Source: Amyloporia xantha
Lineage: Eukaryota > Basidiomycota > Agaricomycetes > Polyporales > Adustoporiaceae
Direction: 5' to 3'
DNA length: 64,000 nucleotides
Assembly (NCBI GenBank): GCA_036971615.1
Contig: JAYKKR010000011.1
Span: 248,001-312,000 of the forward strand
Positions within the stretch are counted from its first letter, which is position 1. Each line of letters starts with the position of its first letter. The position numbers and the translations under genes were made by a program. The notes under the pieces were generated by a model. The model was not told the origin of the DNA and made no database searches. It was given only the letters and a program-made list of their open reading frames with translations. This document shows, in pieces, positions 24,175 to 36,958 of this stretch.

Positions 24175-24729
24175 CATATTTCTTATGCTCACATACACGT
24201 TGCGCCTATGTAGTATCGTGCCTCGTCAATGCGAATCAGTTACTGGGATTTTCAACACCTGTGCACTACTTCATCGCGTTGCATAATCCTGTACATTTAT
24301 GAGTGCGCATCTTCTTCAACAACATGTACATTTCTAGTTGCAATCCGCAAGGTAAGCGGAAATATGAGCTATTCATTGGTGTAAAATGGACGCCGACGTG
24401 AACCGCCTGATTTGGAAGCAAGGAAGGAGAGAGCAACGGACGACTTACCGAAGGGAGCGGCGGCCACATATGCGTAAGGCGAGGCATAGAATTAATTTTG
24501 AAAGCGGACTCAGCCACTAAGACGGTGTGGTCTGACAGACAGCCGACAGGGAATGCAGATTCGCGTAGTGTTAAAGTGGCCACGTACGCTCTTCCAACGT
24601 GAAAAAGAGGAGCATTGAAATCATACCATATTTCAAACATGGCTACGAGCAACAAGGGAAAAAACATGATCATACAGATCTTCAGTTAATGTGTACATTC
24701 GGGGCGTTTCGACAGAGTGTAGATCTGGT
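24175..24729. other. No supported gene
   Basis: Spacer between array unit A and the minus-strand coiled-coil gene. The minus-strand frame 24266-24673 has no recognisable features. Confidence 0.35.
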
Positions 24730-25418
24730 TCAATCAGATGATGGTTCAAAAGGCCCCAATACCACTTTGCGCGGCGTCGTCTCCGGTTCTATGTCGCGCG
24801 TTCCAAACACAGCCTGTTGCTCTTGTCCAATCAGATGAGGAAGCGAAGAACGCCGAGAGATAGAAGGTGGCTCCAGATGGGTGACTGACGGACTGCTCGG
24901 TCCATTGGATCTTGAGAACGCATCGCTTTCTGAGCATTGTTCTTCGCGCAGACTCTCCGGCTCCAGGGGATGAGGTAGTACAGCCTCCATGCGGGCCCGC
25001 CGTTCGGCCTCCACGCGGTCTCGCAATTCAGCCTCCACGCGGCGTCGCCATTCGGCCTCCATGCGGTTTCGCCGTTCGGTCTCCATCTCGTCCAGCGGTT
25101 CGGATGATGCAGCCGCAGGATCAGGAGGGTGGTAGAAGGCATATAGGTCCCAATCAATAATGGGGGGACCTCCAAAACCGGGATAAGTTCCTTCAGGCCA
25201 AATGAACCATGGAACGAAAGGATTCCATCCCCGCCTTGCACACTCTTCTACGCTCGTGTGGATGGTCGACTGTCGCAGGATCAGCAATGAGCTCCGCGTA
25301 GAAAGCTCTGAGTTCTGACAGGCTTACTTTCGGGAGAATACTGCACAGGCTCGGCCGGCGGGGCTAAGGTGGTGGCGTCGCTCGAAGGATTTTGCTGACT
25401 GTCGAGCTCGTTTTCCAT
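24730..25418 (-). CDS. Uncharacterised coiled-coil protein, probably frameshifted
   Basis: The likely start at 25418 gives MENELDSQQNPSSDATT. A long frame from about 25,320 to 24,730 encodes GWNPFVPWFIWPEGTYPGFG, then a charged heptad-like repeat (RRRVEAEL, RDRVEAER, RARMEAVL) and a Ser-rich tail ending LGPFEPSSD. The first and main frames do not join directly. The middle frame reads ELRAFYAELIADPATVDHP, so at least one frameshift near 25,250-25,310 or an undetected intron is needed. The repeat arises from a 27-30 bp tandem duplication of GCCTCCACGCGG-like sequence. It lies between units A and B on the opposite strand. No domain is recognised. Confidence 0.45.
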
Positions 25419-26130
25419 TGCTAGAGGTAAAGGCAATGGGGAGAGAGGAGATTGATGGGTGGCTTAGTCGTTGCATTCCCGATTATATAGCCACAATCGC
25501 AGGGGCCAGGTGTGGCCAAGTAAGTAGCTGGGGCCTTCCAATAATCAGAATAGACGCGTTCCCATGACAGCGAGCGAGGTACAAGGCCATCCCTGAGAGA
25601 AATATCTCTGTAAGCGGACGCAAAAGTGAAAAACAAAGGATTTCAACGGTTTATCCACTAGTGAACAAGGAGTGTAGAGACGAAAGGAAGGAGGACGAGA
25701 CGCGGCCATCGGCGCTCGGCATCTTCTTCCTCTCACGAGCGGAGATCCGCCATCTTAGATCTGAGATAGCCTTTCTCTCGACTTCTCCGTTCTGGCCGCA
25801 GAGTCTACCCTCTCACAAACGCATCTCAATCGTATTGGTGAGTTTTTCCAGATGCTATGATTACTTTCTTCGATATGGATACATCTGCGTCAGAACTTCT
25901 GCTGCGAGGGATTTCTACTGAAGGACTGTTGGCGCACCGTCAACATTACGATCGCAAGTATTGTATATTTTTCGTAATAAGATTGATTAAAATATGAACA
26001 TTTTTCATACAATGTCTCTTACTAATTCGACCGATTATCTCTCCATTGTTTTCTTCCGAGGTGGAGAGGACACCGCTTTACATTCGCATGCCACACTTCG
26101 GATTTTTCAGGCGATGGCCTCTGCATCCGA
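25419..26130. other. No supported gene
   Basis: Spacer before array unit B. A plus-strand frame at 25661-25921 lacks motifs. Confidence 0.35.
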
Positions 26131-26968
26131 GCATAAAAGGGCTCGACAGAGCAGCACAGATGCGCAGTTCAAATCCTACCCCACCTTCTACTACCGTGTC
26201 GATCCCTGTGCCACCAGGCTTCGGTGGTCAGCATGGCCCTCGGTACTTTGTCTTCCCGCAAGTCGCGTAACCGTTTGCAACGACTCAGCGCTCCCATTCT
26301 CTTCCTGATTCAATCGTCAAACATGCCTCGGTTGCTTGGTGCCGATCCACGCACATGCGCGCGCGCAACTCTTGGCGGTCGTGACAACCTCCTGCCGCCC
26401 GGAGCGAATATCAACTCTTTAGACGTCTCTGTGCACACACAAGGCGCCGTCTCCTCCCATTCATGGCGCTGTCTAATGAGCGAGAATCAGCTCCCAATCC
26501 AGGATGCGAAGCCCGTAATAGACTTCCATGACATCCCAGGAGTCGAGATGACTATGCTGGTCGAGGGCACTGCCACTGTCCTAGAGGGTCCGGCGGGGTC
26601 GACATGTGGAGTTCGCCAAGAAGATCCAAGTCATGTGAGGACAACGAGAAGCCACAGTTGTGTAGCGTGTGGTTGCGGCTGACGATGCTCCGGAGGTTAG
26701 ATTATCTTTCCGAACACGAGTGAATATGTCACTTACTGGCAGAAACAACAGAACCCCGGCAACTTCGCCGAACTGCAAAGTGTACAAACGTGGCCGTGGT
26801 CTATGCCGCGCTAGACATCTAGCGAGCCGACATACGCACGGTCCATTAAGGCTAGCAGGCTCGCTGCTGTATCTCATGGCGAACCAGAGTCGTCTTTCAT
26901 TGTTAGATATCCTGTATTGTTAGCCTCTTGCATCCCGACAGATAAATCTTGTACCACATCTCCATATT
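26131..26968 (+). pseudogene. Array unit B (FLIQSS family)
   Basis: The TATA-like GCATAAAAGG lies at 26131-26140 and the FLIQSS codons at 26302-26319 (TTCCTGATTCAATCGTCAAA). The frame is open for about 120 codons from 26,224 to beyond the motif, through NINSLDVSVHTQGAVSSHSW and PVIDFHDIPGVEMTMLVEGT. Near the 3' end, CATCTAGCGAGCCGACATAC (26817-26836) matches unit E at 34367-34386 except for one base that turns W into a stop in the LDIW motif. The 3' motif TTGTACCACATCTCCATATT is at 26949-26968. The long first frame suggests slower decay than other units, but the C-terminal stop suggests it is not functional. The product is unknown. Confidence 0.5.
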
Positions 26969-27963
26969 TGACTAAATACCATCCATTTGCTCACACGCTG
27001 AATTGTCTTGGATACACATCTGTGATCTTCAGTGGACAATGTCAGAACAGACCACGTACGATTGCGTAATATCGCATTTTCTCAACAGCCGTCGCCGAGC
27101 CTGAGACGCCCGTTTTGAATGATGAGCGACGTGACCAGTCATGAATGTGATCAGTTATCATGCATAACATGGTTATGGCGACGATTCCGCTCCGATTAGT
27201 ATCCTTAGCTAGGTTCAATACCAATCAAATGTCTCAATGCTCGGCCGTGGGCAGAAAAGAAGCGACTGAGCACCAGAGTAAGCCGTTATCAGAGGTAGTC
27301 AATATTGCCGTCAAGGGTAATCACGCAACAGAATTGTGGACGGACAAGCTGGCTGCAAGCCTATATCTTCTCCAGTTTAGATCCCTTCTGCTCCTCATAT
27401 ACAGCGTGTTAGAGCATACACCAGTAACTTCAAGACATACCTGAACGCCCTCGGTCACCTCTGCCTAGTGATAGTCACAGCATGTAATCACCCCCTGCAT
27501 CCTGCACCCACAGTCAATGAAACCATGCCGTAGCACTCCTGTCGACACAGTTACGCAACATTGGTGACTTCAAATTAGCGTATTGACGCGTCGTCGGTTG
27601 AGGCAAGTAAGAGTGTTGCCACTGTGGCGGGTAGCTGACGGTCACGTGTTACGCGTTCGACACGACCCAGAGCCGCGTCTTGTGGCGCGTCCAGCAATCA
27701 CTCGCGGGTGACCCAAAGGACTAGAATTTTACCCCATTTTCACACCTTCTATTGCTACGAAATCTCAATGAAAGACTTCTCCAGCGTAGTATCCGACAAC
27801 TCATTGGTCAAGCTTGGCTGGTGCGGCGGCGTGGCCACAGAAGTACCTTCTCGAAACAAAGGGCCCCGCGATCAAGCTCTTGCACAAGGTTTCAATAAGC
27901 GGGCCACGCGTTGCTCATGACAACAAACCGTAGAGGCCTCGTATTAGATCAAAGCGTGGGACT
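26969..27963. other. No supported gene
   Basis: Spacer between units B and C. Short overlapping frames only. Confidence 0.35.
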
Positions 27964-29496
27964 TGCTTTGACCACAGGTGGCCCCAGCGACAAGTCGACC
28001 GAGGTATAAAGACCCATCTCACGCCGCAAAGATGTGCACTTCACTCCCCTCACCGACGCTAGCGCACTCTATCAGCCTCTTTCAATTTCAACACCAGTTC
28101 CATTGGATTGCACTCACTGAATAGTCAACCACTATGCATGGCGCCATTCCCTCCGACTTTCTGATTCAATCGTCAACCATTGCCACATCTTCCCGACAAC
28201 GGCGCGAACTACTACAAAAAGATGTCCCGGATGGTCAGCCACACATGAGCAATCTGGTGGTGTAGAACATTACGACGATCTTGTGTGAAGGTTCACGGTC
28301 CGGGGGCGCCACCATCGGCCCACTTTTCTCGCAGATGGCGACATACCTCCAGAGTAGGGACGGGCATGCGACGCCGCTTCCGCAAGAGAGTGGTGAGTAT
28401 ATCATATTCCACCGTACGCACCGGGTCCATCGCGGTAGCTGACGGGTTGACCTCAGTGACTTTCCGGGCAACGACACCGTTCTAGATTGGGATCGAGACT
28501 GGGGCTATATTGCGATTGGGACTGGGGCTGTCTCCATTGACAAGTGCCCGCTCCCAATCCCCATTGTCCGTCGAGAATGCTTCGCATCAACCAAAGTCCG
28601 TTTGTAGGATCACAAAATCGGAACCAGCTGCGAAGCCCGGCACACAGGCCATACTAGATGCTGTAAGGTGAGGCAATCATCTCTTGAATATTTCCCTGCA
28701 GTGTTCAGTTTACTGATACTGCCCACGTAATAGCGATACAAAGCCCCTACCAGGATGTCACAATGGCGAATCTGGCGGGTGTAATAACCTATGAGCGTAC
28801 TCCGAGCGATCAGCATCCCTCGCCGTATGCTTGATTGGGACGGACACTATAAGGGTAGGTGAGTCATCATTGTGCCAAGCTGTGAACGATTCCACCGACC
28901 TTGTCTTGCTTAGGCAGACAATGTACATGTAATAATCTTCACCACGGTCGAGGACTCTGATGGAGACCGACATATACAAACAGTATTCTCGCTCTTCTTC
29001 CATCTGCTCATCACCGCTTCGGCAGGTGTTGTCTTCGCTGAGTACCCAATGTCCAGTACTCCTACGCCTGTGCCGACATCGAATCCAAATATTCCATCGC
29101 ATCCATGCCGCTTTACTCCACAAATTGGCCAGTAACCTCCGCCAATCCTTTGCCCCGCGCCACACTTCCGTATCCGTAACTTGATGTAGACTGGCCGATA
29201 GAAAGATTGATGACGGTTCCATCGACGCTGGCACGCTCCTCTCATGGTATTGCACAGTCAACTTCGTCCGTGACGACAGCCCCACGAACACCCTTTACGG
29301 CCACATCTGCTACGACGATCCGTCGTTGGGTGATGTCTATTTCAATAGGCTGTGCCACGATTTGGCTATGCTGACAAGGCAATTAGTTCAGTCCTTCCTC
29401 AGGTGAAAATATTAACAGGGCAGAAGAGACGAACAAGCTATGATAGCTTAAACAGCCACTAGTCGCTAGACTAATAAATTGTACCACATCTCCATA
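27964..29496 (+). pseudogene. Array unit C (FLIQSS family), one internal stop
   Basis: The promoter has TGCTTTGAC at 27964-27972 and GAGGTATAAAG at 28001-28011, then CACTTCACTCCCCTC. From ATG 28135 the frame reads MHGAIPSDFLIQSSTIA. It hits a TAG after PHMSNLVV near 28,262, then continues in the same frame as ITTILCEGSRSGGATIGPLF to a GTGAGT donor at about 28,393. The acceptor before 28,458 leads to DFPGNDTVLDWDRDWGYIAI in another phase. The 3' motif is at 29479-29496. A single stop inside an otherwise open exon points to recent loss. The function is unknown. Confidence 0.5.
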
Positions 29497-31014
29497 CCCA
29501 GACTTGTCATGCAGTGTCCATATCATATGAATCAATATCATGTCGATAGTCAACGCGTCTGAGTCTGCCAATCGTGGCGTGATCCGGTCTCAGATAAGAC
29601 ATGCATGAATCAATTCGCAATATTAAAATGAATGTCTGCCAGGCCATTATGCGAAACGCACAACTGGGAGCCTTCGGATGCACACAGACACCGGCGAGGT
29701 GCACGGTGTCGGAACAAAATGGAGACAAAGGCAGAGACGGGCTCAGATGGGAGACTCACCGATCTCGCCATACTAGCCGTTCATGCGAGCCGTTCACATC
29801 CATCCGTCACAATCTTAATCACAGCAGCCAGCGGGAGCCTTGCATTGCGGCGCGCAGAGCTAGGAGTGTCCCGGAGGATGGACAGGCTAAAGGTGACCTC
29901 AGATCAAGCTTAGCTACTTGTAGCAAGCTCCTCGACAGCCAGACGTGGATGACCACCCGACGGCATAGCCAGTCAGACGTTTACTTGCGCCATTTTAGAA
30001 GAGATGTTCACTTCGGGATGCTTTGGGGACTGTATGACCTAACGAACATGCAGAAACCGATGGATATCTTGTGCTGTATTCACCCGATGACGCGACCCAG
30101 ATCGTTCCAGTTACGGTAAATTTTCCCGTACTTCGGACGTCGAAGCTTGGGTGGCACAAGCTCTATGTCTATCTACAGGGGGTGAAGCCTTGTCTGTGGG
30201 CTCACGTACAGAAAAGCTGAGGCATAGGGATTCGACTGTCACGACGTACCATTCCGCCCCATATCACACGATATCCACGATCAAATACTGGTCTATATGC
30301 GTTGCTCGCAAGCTCTTCGCTGTATACCCGAGAACCTACTGACTCATACTCGCCGTCTTGCATGAATAATGTATGTTTGCTTGTGCGTCGCGTCCGACTC
30401 GCCGCTCCTGCGAGTAACGTGTACGTTTCGACACGAGTCGGATAATAACATAGATAAGCAATCCAGAGAGACGCAAACAGTGTGCATATCGACGAGGTGT
30501 CCCATTAATGCAGGGTGCATCGTGCAGGAAGGTCAGATCCGCTGCTCGTCCAGCGGGAAGTGGCTTACACGTGATCATAAGCTGTGGCACGATCAGGATC
30601 TGAGATTGTCTTTCTCGCTTCCTGTGGCGGCGGACGGCTGCTGCCAGCCTGGGCTATCAGGTTCTGTATAAATCTCGGACGCACGCACCGCCTTGGACTG
30701 CTTTCTCGTAAACAATGTCTTACTATGAAGGAATTGCTCAAGGCTGTTCGGCTCCTTCAAATTCACGTCTGTTCTTGGTGGCAGTGTGGCTAGCGTAGTC
30801 TCAGCGAAAAACGGTCTACTGCGCGCCTTGAAGATGATTGTCTATGACAACATGGGAATTAATGTCACATTTATCAGAAAATCTTGCTCAAATTATATCC
30901 CCGCTCCATGAGACTTTGGACCACCACAGCGCCTGACTTTTTCACGCCGCAGCCATTGTAGCCAGAGTCGGAAAGAGTGTTTGCCCGGTTGAAGCATTGA
31001 TACGCCCCTGTTCA
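29497..31014. other. No supported gene
   Basis: Longest spacer of the array. A TATA-like CTGTATAAATC occurs near 30,665 but no FLIQSS-type exon follows it. Frames at 29601-30119 and 30369-30671 (+) have no motifs. Confidence 0.35.
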
Positions 31015-32052
31015 TGCTTTGACAACCAGTGGCCAAGGCCCTAGGCCACGGTCAGAGCGTGGCTTTCCCTGGGTATAAATCCTCGTCTCATGCAATGGAA
31101 GTGAGCATCTCACACTCCCATATTCGCAGTCCCACGCACTCACCACTCCAATTCGCCAACCCGTCAACCTCGTCATGTACTCCACGGAACCACCTCCAGC
31201 TGATAGCATGTTTCACGCTATTGGCTTTCTGATTCAATCGTCAAGTCGCCAGCGGAGTCTCCCACTGTGCGACGCGAACAACGACCTCCGGACGCCGTCT
31301 ATCACGCTGGTCTTAGACTCCACAGATAAGCAGATACGGCGGCCTTATCCTCTTCCTCCCCATGGTATACCATGTCGAAGACTCGCGCATACCTCGCAAG
31401 CACCTATGTGCAGAAGGGCATCGATGCCTCCCTTGGTTCGCGCAGTGGGAGCGAAGATATCAAAAAGGTTGTTGTTCCCGATATACAAAAGCATCTAGAG
31501 CAAACCCCATCTGTGCTGGACGTCACAGGGAAGCAGCAATCAGTGTCCTGGCGACAATTGGTGCTGTTCCAACCGGCCGCGGCTTCTTCTGCTCTCGGCA
31601 TCTCTTTGGTCACGCTCTCTTCTTGGACGATATCCACAGCCACGACAGAAATCAAGGACGGTGGAAAAGCGCCCCACTGTACATGGCACTATCCTGCCAT
31701 TAGATTGAATGTCCAAGTTCGTCTCTTCTCGAATGTTTCCCTGCTCCTTGTTTACTGATGATGTTGTCATAGCTGACGGATGTCCCAACAAGCGCACATG
31801 TCAATGAAGTAATTGAACTGATGCGCGAAGGCCGAGCGATTTCAACAGCAGAGCTTGCAATTGAAACTGCCCGGGTCGTCAAGGATGCTTTTGAGGTTAG
31901 TTTTTCTTTCCACTCACTGGTCAATAGTATTCCTAACTGAGGAATCGTCACAGAAATCTGGGAGAAGAATCCAGCTTAAAAACGTCAAGACCGCGTGCGT
32001 AGAGCATTTAGGACTCGACATCTGGAGCCCCGAGGTCCACATTGTCGATTGA
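31015..32052 (+). CDS. Array unit D (FLIQSS family), best-preserved copy
   Basis: The promoter has TGCTTTGAC at 31015-31023 and GGGTATAAAT at 31071-31080. A first exon from ATG 31178 encodes a short leader and GFLIQSSSRQRSLPL, followed by NNDLRTPSITLVLDS. Downstream, a well-formed exon (open from about 31,372) ends at 31716 and joins in phase to 31773-31895 (LTDVPTSAHVNEVIELMREG) and 31954-32052. The last exon ends GLD then IWSPEVHIVD and a stop. The two downstream introns are GT-AG, 56 and 58 nt. The join between the FLIQSS exon and the 31,372 frame is not resolved. The 3' motif seen in the other units is absent here. No domain is recognised. Confidence 0.5.
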
Positions 32053-33306
32053 TCTGGATCCTCAGCGTATTCCTAGCTTCTAGGATTGATTTATATGGTG
32101 TGTACGTCCTGACTTGTATCGTTAGCTGCTCTATACGATTAGCCTTTCGTTTCCGTGCTCTGCTGTCCTAAGTGATCGTAAATCATGCAGTCGAGTCGGG
32201 AATAGGCAGACTCATCTCTAAGTGGACGTGAAATACTTTGCTACGTAATTGAATTCTAAAAACCAAAGTCATATGCTCAGGATGGAAGCTGTCCCAACCA
32301 AACGTCCACTCAGTGGTCCTTAGAAATGTCCCGGAAGTTCACCGGGACAGTGACTTGGGAATAGAACCCCATTCGAGCGACCATCATTGAGAAAAAGACA
32401 TTGGGAAAGATGTCTTTCCCCGAATGAGCGGGAGTGCCAATATACTTGCATGTGTGATGAACACAAATATCCTCGTGGAGCTTATATTCATACGAAGGCC
32501 ATTGTTTCGCCGATCAGAACTTACTACTGCGATAAATGTAACAAAGACGAACTTGGACATTAAACGTGATGAGCTTGATATTCGTTGAACCCGTCAAATA
32601 TTCCTTCCCTGCCACCGACCATGGCCTCCGCCATGCCTTGGTCGACTTGTCGGCCTGTTGCCCCGTCGGCAACATCAAGTAGGGAAACACAGGCTACGTC
32701 GTGTTTCTCGACAAGGTTGACGAATACGGTGTCTACAATCGGAGGTTTTCTTTTTGATCGTCTGATCGCTGTAGGAACCTCGTAGTACAGGACCTGAGGA
32801 AGGCGAATACGACGACCAAGGAGGGGGTGAAAATCGTTAGGAATTCAGTTGCCAGTGGATTGGCCATGTGGAATGAAGAACTAGGAGAGAAATGAAAACT
32901 GCCCGCCTTTATAGCGCGGTGTAGGAGCCATGCCATTCCTACCTGGAGTCAGGCGTATTTCAGAAGATCCAGAGGTCTGTTTAATGGCCTGCGCTTGTGG
33001 CTTGTCTCTCCGAGTCATCTTGTGGCGCGGATCCTATCTGGCCAGTCGGAGGTCGCCATGCCATTAGTGTCTCTATGGCCTTTCTTATGGCACAGGAATT
33101 ATAATAACGATCGGTTGCGTTTCAGATCACGCCATTTTGTTCCTTCATCGTCGCGTCTTCTGACTAGTGGCGTGGCTGCATTCAGAGATGATTGGAGGCA
33201 AATTTTGCACTATCCGGATGATTGTCATCATGTGTTTCAGCAAGACAAAGGATAGCTGGTTGTAAGTTCATGCGTCCTGCTTGGAGTAATATGTGATGTA
33301 CCGCGG
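32053..33306. other. No supported gene
   Basis: Spacer between units D and E. Short frames only. The unit 3' motif was looked for here and not found. Confidence 0.35.
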
Positions 33307-34520
33307 GGCTTTGACCGAAGCAAAGACAAAGCGTACCCCTGACGACACATGGCCGCGGCCACAGGGCCACAGCACTAGCGCGCCTCTTGCTCAGGTATAA
33401 AGCGGGGTCCCTTGGGGTGCAGATGAGCATTCCATCCCCACCTATTCCAATCCATATATCAGCGCAGAATCCTGTTTTATACCTGCACGCACCTTGCCTT
33501 TTTCTCTTTATCCACAGATGTATTCAAGTTGTCCACTCATCGACCTCTACTTTCTGATTCAATCGTCAAGCATCGCAGAGCAGCTAGCCTTTAGGCAGGG
33601 CTGATTCCGCCAGGGAATGGCTAGGTTCGTATGGCGTCTCGCAGCCCTCAACTTCCCTTCGTTGACATTCTGGAAACGTAGTAGTGCCGCCCTGCAACAA
33701 GAACCTGGGTGACCAGACACATGGATGGCCACAAACCTGTCATCCGCCCGTTGGATTTGAGCTACGGCGCAGGCCACCTGTCTACGCAAGTGAACTTTCG
33801 ACATGGACCACGGCACAGGCACTCAAATGCATCAAGGACGGAAGCCAACCTCTATCTTGAATCGTTATTCCATTCAAGTCGCAAGAACATATCCCAATTG
33901 CATGGAATTCCATTAAGCGGCGTTTCATCGTGGATCGTGACCCGGGTGCTGCAAGGCATTGAAAGAGGTAATCAGCCTGTTCATCGCTGTTAGTGCTACA
34001 TGGCCGTTCAGCTCACGGTATAGCTTTATTCCATATCGATGTCATTGTGTGTTCCATGTCTAACGATCATTTTCACCAGGATCGCTCTATGTTGATGTCG
34101 CACGCACGGGTATGTGGGATCTTGGTCCTATGGGGCACGAAGCGTAGTTCCGATGGCCCTGTGCCTGCTAAAGAAATTTGCACGGGTCACACAGGAGGCA
34201 CTTGAAGTTAGTTCATCTCCCTGTGAGGCGATGAATGCATTTCTGACTCAATGATACAGAACTCTGGAAGCAATGCCTTACAAGCACAATCGAACATCTA
34301 GGATTCTGCAAACTCGACGAACCTGCATAGCCCAGATATGGTCTCCGTGGCACATTCTGCACTGGACATCTGGCGAGCCGACATACACAGCCCCGATAAA
34401 CAGACTCACTGCTGTCTCCTATGGCCTATCGCCGTTATCCCGGACGATGAGATATCCTGTGCAGTGCGGTATTAGTTGCTTGTATTGTGACACATATGTC
34501 TTGTACCACATCTCCATATT
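33307..34520 (+). pseudogene. Array unit E (FLIQSS family), broken
   Basis: GGCTTTGAC is at 33307-33315, CAGGTATAAAG near 33392-33402 and CATTCCATCCCC at about 33,430. From ATG 33522 the frame gives MYSSCPLIDLYFLIQSS and stops 11 codons later. Near the 3' end, KKFARVTQEALE runs to a GTTAGT donor at 34207. An acceptor at 34259 opens an exon beginning NSGS, matching the KSGR exon of unit D in position and phase. A stop follows after 13 codons, then ALDIWRADIHSP in the same frame (34,359-34,394). The 3' motif is at 34501-34520. The copy is decayed but clearly homologous. Confidence 0.5.
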
Positions 34521-35034
34521 TCTTCTACACCCTGTGCGTTCGCGCCGCCGGTAACAGCGATTACGCATAACAATGAAGCCCATTGTCTGAGCGTTATGTT
34601 GATCCATCGTCTCATGACAATGCCCTTCAGTAAGCAAGGAGTAGACGATCTTTCATCATGACTGATGCGTTGACGAATATGTATGTGTGGCGACCTGTGA
34701 GGTCTTGAAGTCCCCATTCTTCAAACGCGGACAATTCACCATGCGATATAAGATGTACAAGGTAGGGACAGGGTGACGGCTGGAGCGATTTGAGGAATCT
34801 TGTCATCAGCACTTTAGCCTTATATTGAAATGTGGAAGGCACGAACATATTTTATGAGCCCTAGAGGGTGAATAAGACATTCGAATACGCAAGTACTAGC
34901 TCGTGTCCTGACTTGCGGCATTTTCTTAACATCAGTGGCGAACAAGATAATGTGCTTTGACCAGTTTCTCGAAAGCGACATGTTTTCTCCGAATTGTCCT
35001 CATCAAAGAAACGAACATGCGGTAAAGAGCTACC
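34521..35034. other. No supported gene
   Basis: Spacer between units E and F with minus-strand frames lacking motifs. Confidence 0.35.
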
Positions 35035-36193
35035 GCTTTGTCAAAGCATGTAAGAGTTTCACCCACGCGGCTTGAGGCCCCTGCGCTCTCACCTACCTGT
35101 ATAAAAGGCTCGACGGCACAGCGCGGATGGGCACTTCAACCGCACCCCCGTCTGACGCACCACCTTCTCACTACTTCACTGAACTTACCTCGTCCCCATG
35201 GTCGCCCACATCATCGCCCGCTGTGCATTTCGTCCACTACAAGTGGCCCCGACTGCGATTCACTTCCTGATTCAATCGTCTGTCGTTGCAGTGGTGTCGC
35301 CACCCACGTATTCAGCCGTTGAGAGGAGGCTGCGCCCTCCTAAAGGCCGTGTGATTCAGACGAATGCAAGACCCTCCTGCCGCAGAACATGTGATTTCGT
35401 CGGAATCTCTGTGTTGGCCCTTCCGTCGGCCCGTCAGGGCATGCCTCTTGGCAAGGTCTCCGACTTCCTGTGGACGTATTCCGCCAAGGATTCAAGTGGT
35501 ATTGCGGGATCAAGGTTTCATAACCTGAATGAACTGTGTATGTCCTCGTTGCTCGTTTGTGAGTATCTTACTCACCAACGCGTGCTATTTGAAGGGGGAA
35601 GGGCCCCCGGCATTAAGGGAGCGAGCTCGACGAGTACCAGGAGCAGATGAAATGGGATCCAAAATTGCCTATGTGGTGAATGTGACGTTGAGCGTAAGCA
35701 TATTCTGCAATCTATATTGTTGCTGTAGAAACTGACCAATTCGAATGTACAGACATACTAGTACACGTCTCCGGAAGTAGTCGCAGCTTCCCCCGAACGT
35801 GCTCTACGGTAGAACCACCCTTCATCACCATCCGGCACCTCCACCTCATGGGCTGAAAACACATTACCAGGCCCACATGGCAACCAGTCATACATATGAG
35901 TCGTCCCTGGAGCCTTCACGGCCGAGCCTTTGCCAAACGCCTTAACGACGTCTTGTGACCTACGTCGTGGCCGGCGAGACCGATCTGTTTGACGGCGAAG
36001 AGATGCAGGAGGCTCTAGTAGGACGATGCCAAGTCTCTCATACAGAACAGGCTACGACCTCTGTCGGGGACGTGTGACTGTGCGAGCAAGAGCACCAACC
36101 AAGTGCACCCGGGTGGTCATAGTCTCCTAGCCATGTCGCCCCATCCTGCAGAGCTACGTCATTTGGCGTAATGTCTGTACCACATCTCCATAT
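35035..36193 (+). pseudogene. Array unit F (FLIQSS family)
   Basis: A promoter-like CTTTGTCAAAG lies near 35,037 and TGTATAAAAGG at 35098-35108. From ATG 35198 a 150-codon frame encodes MVAHIIARCAFRPLQ and HFLIQSSVVAVVSPP (motif at 35263-35280), then RTCDFVGISVLALPS and KVSDFLWTYSAKD. A likely donor lies at about 35,538. The 3' motif CTGTACCACATCTCCATAT is at 36175-36193. Downstream exons were not recovered. The open first exon makes it a candidate for a retained gene, but completeness cannot be shown. Confidence 0.45.
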
Positions 36194-36759
36194 CTATAAT
36201 TTGTAAAGACTAGACACGCACATTGTTCAATATACTATTTGGCACTCTCTTCAGCTACCGTGCTTCTCCAGGCAGACAGTGGTATCGATTACGGCGCACT
36301 CTGCGATGAGAGATGACAAGTTGCGGCTGACCGTCTGGTACCGGGCCAAAACCTCTTTTGCGAGGGATTCCTATCGTCGGCTTGCTCATAAGGTAAGTCC
36401 GTATAACACATTCTTACCAAGTATGGTAGCAATAATTGGTGAATATGAGTGTATGACTTCGTGGACCCCTCTACCGCGTCATGAACGATCTAGAGGGAAT
36501 TGCGTGTCCAAAAGGGGATCAGGAAAATTGCTTCCAGATTGCGCTTGTAATTGAAGTCACGTTGGTATTGAATCCAAATTGCCCTAGACGTCCTGCCACT
36601 CTCTGGGCTGCCAACGGCGTTCGTCCAAGGGCAACTCTCTGTGTGCCAGATGATTGTCTACGCAATGAATTTTGACCACCATGATGACAGACGCCAGACA
36701 TGAATCATCACCGGCTCCCGGTTGAATTGGTTGCGGCCCGTTCTGATTAGGAGCACATA

Positions 36760-36958
36760 CCGGTCTGCAACTGACAAGGACGACGACATCCGACAACTGT
36801 CTTGCAGTAACACAGGTTAAGTTTTTGCGAACTTCATAATACGGTTTCTGTATATCCTTCTCGTTTGAGAAAGTGATAAAATGGTAGCCTGAGCGGCGCA
36901 GACTTGGAGAACCGTAAGACGAAGACGAACCACCGAGAGTTTCGTTGGCAATAGGCAC
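36760..36958 (-). other. Exon-like fragment on minus strand
   Basis: Between units F and G, the minus strand from 36958 reads MPIANETLGGSSSSYGSPSL, RRSGYHFITFSNEKDIQ and LTCVTARQLSDVVVLVSC, then meets a GTATGTG donor near 36,760. The composition looks coding but no partner exon or domain was identified. Confidence 0.25.

Noticed and set aside
30660..30760. Eighth array unit starting at the TATA-like CTGTATAAATC
   Set aside because: No FLIQSS-type exon, upstream motif or 3' motif follows.
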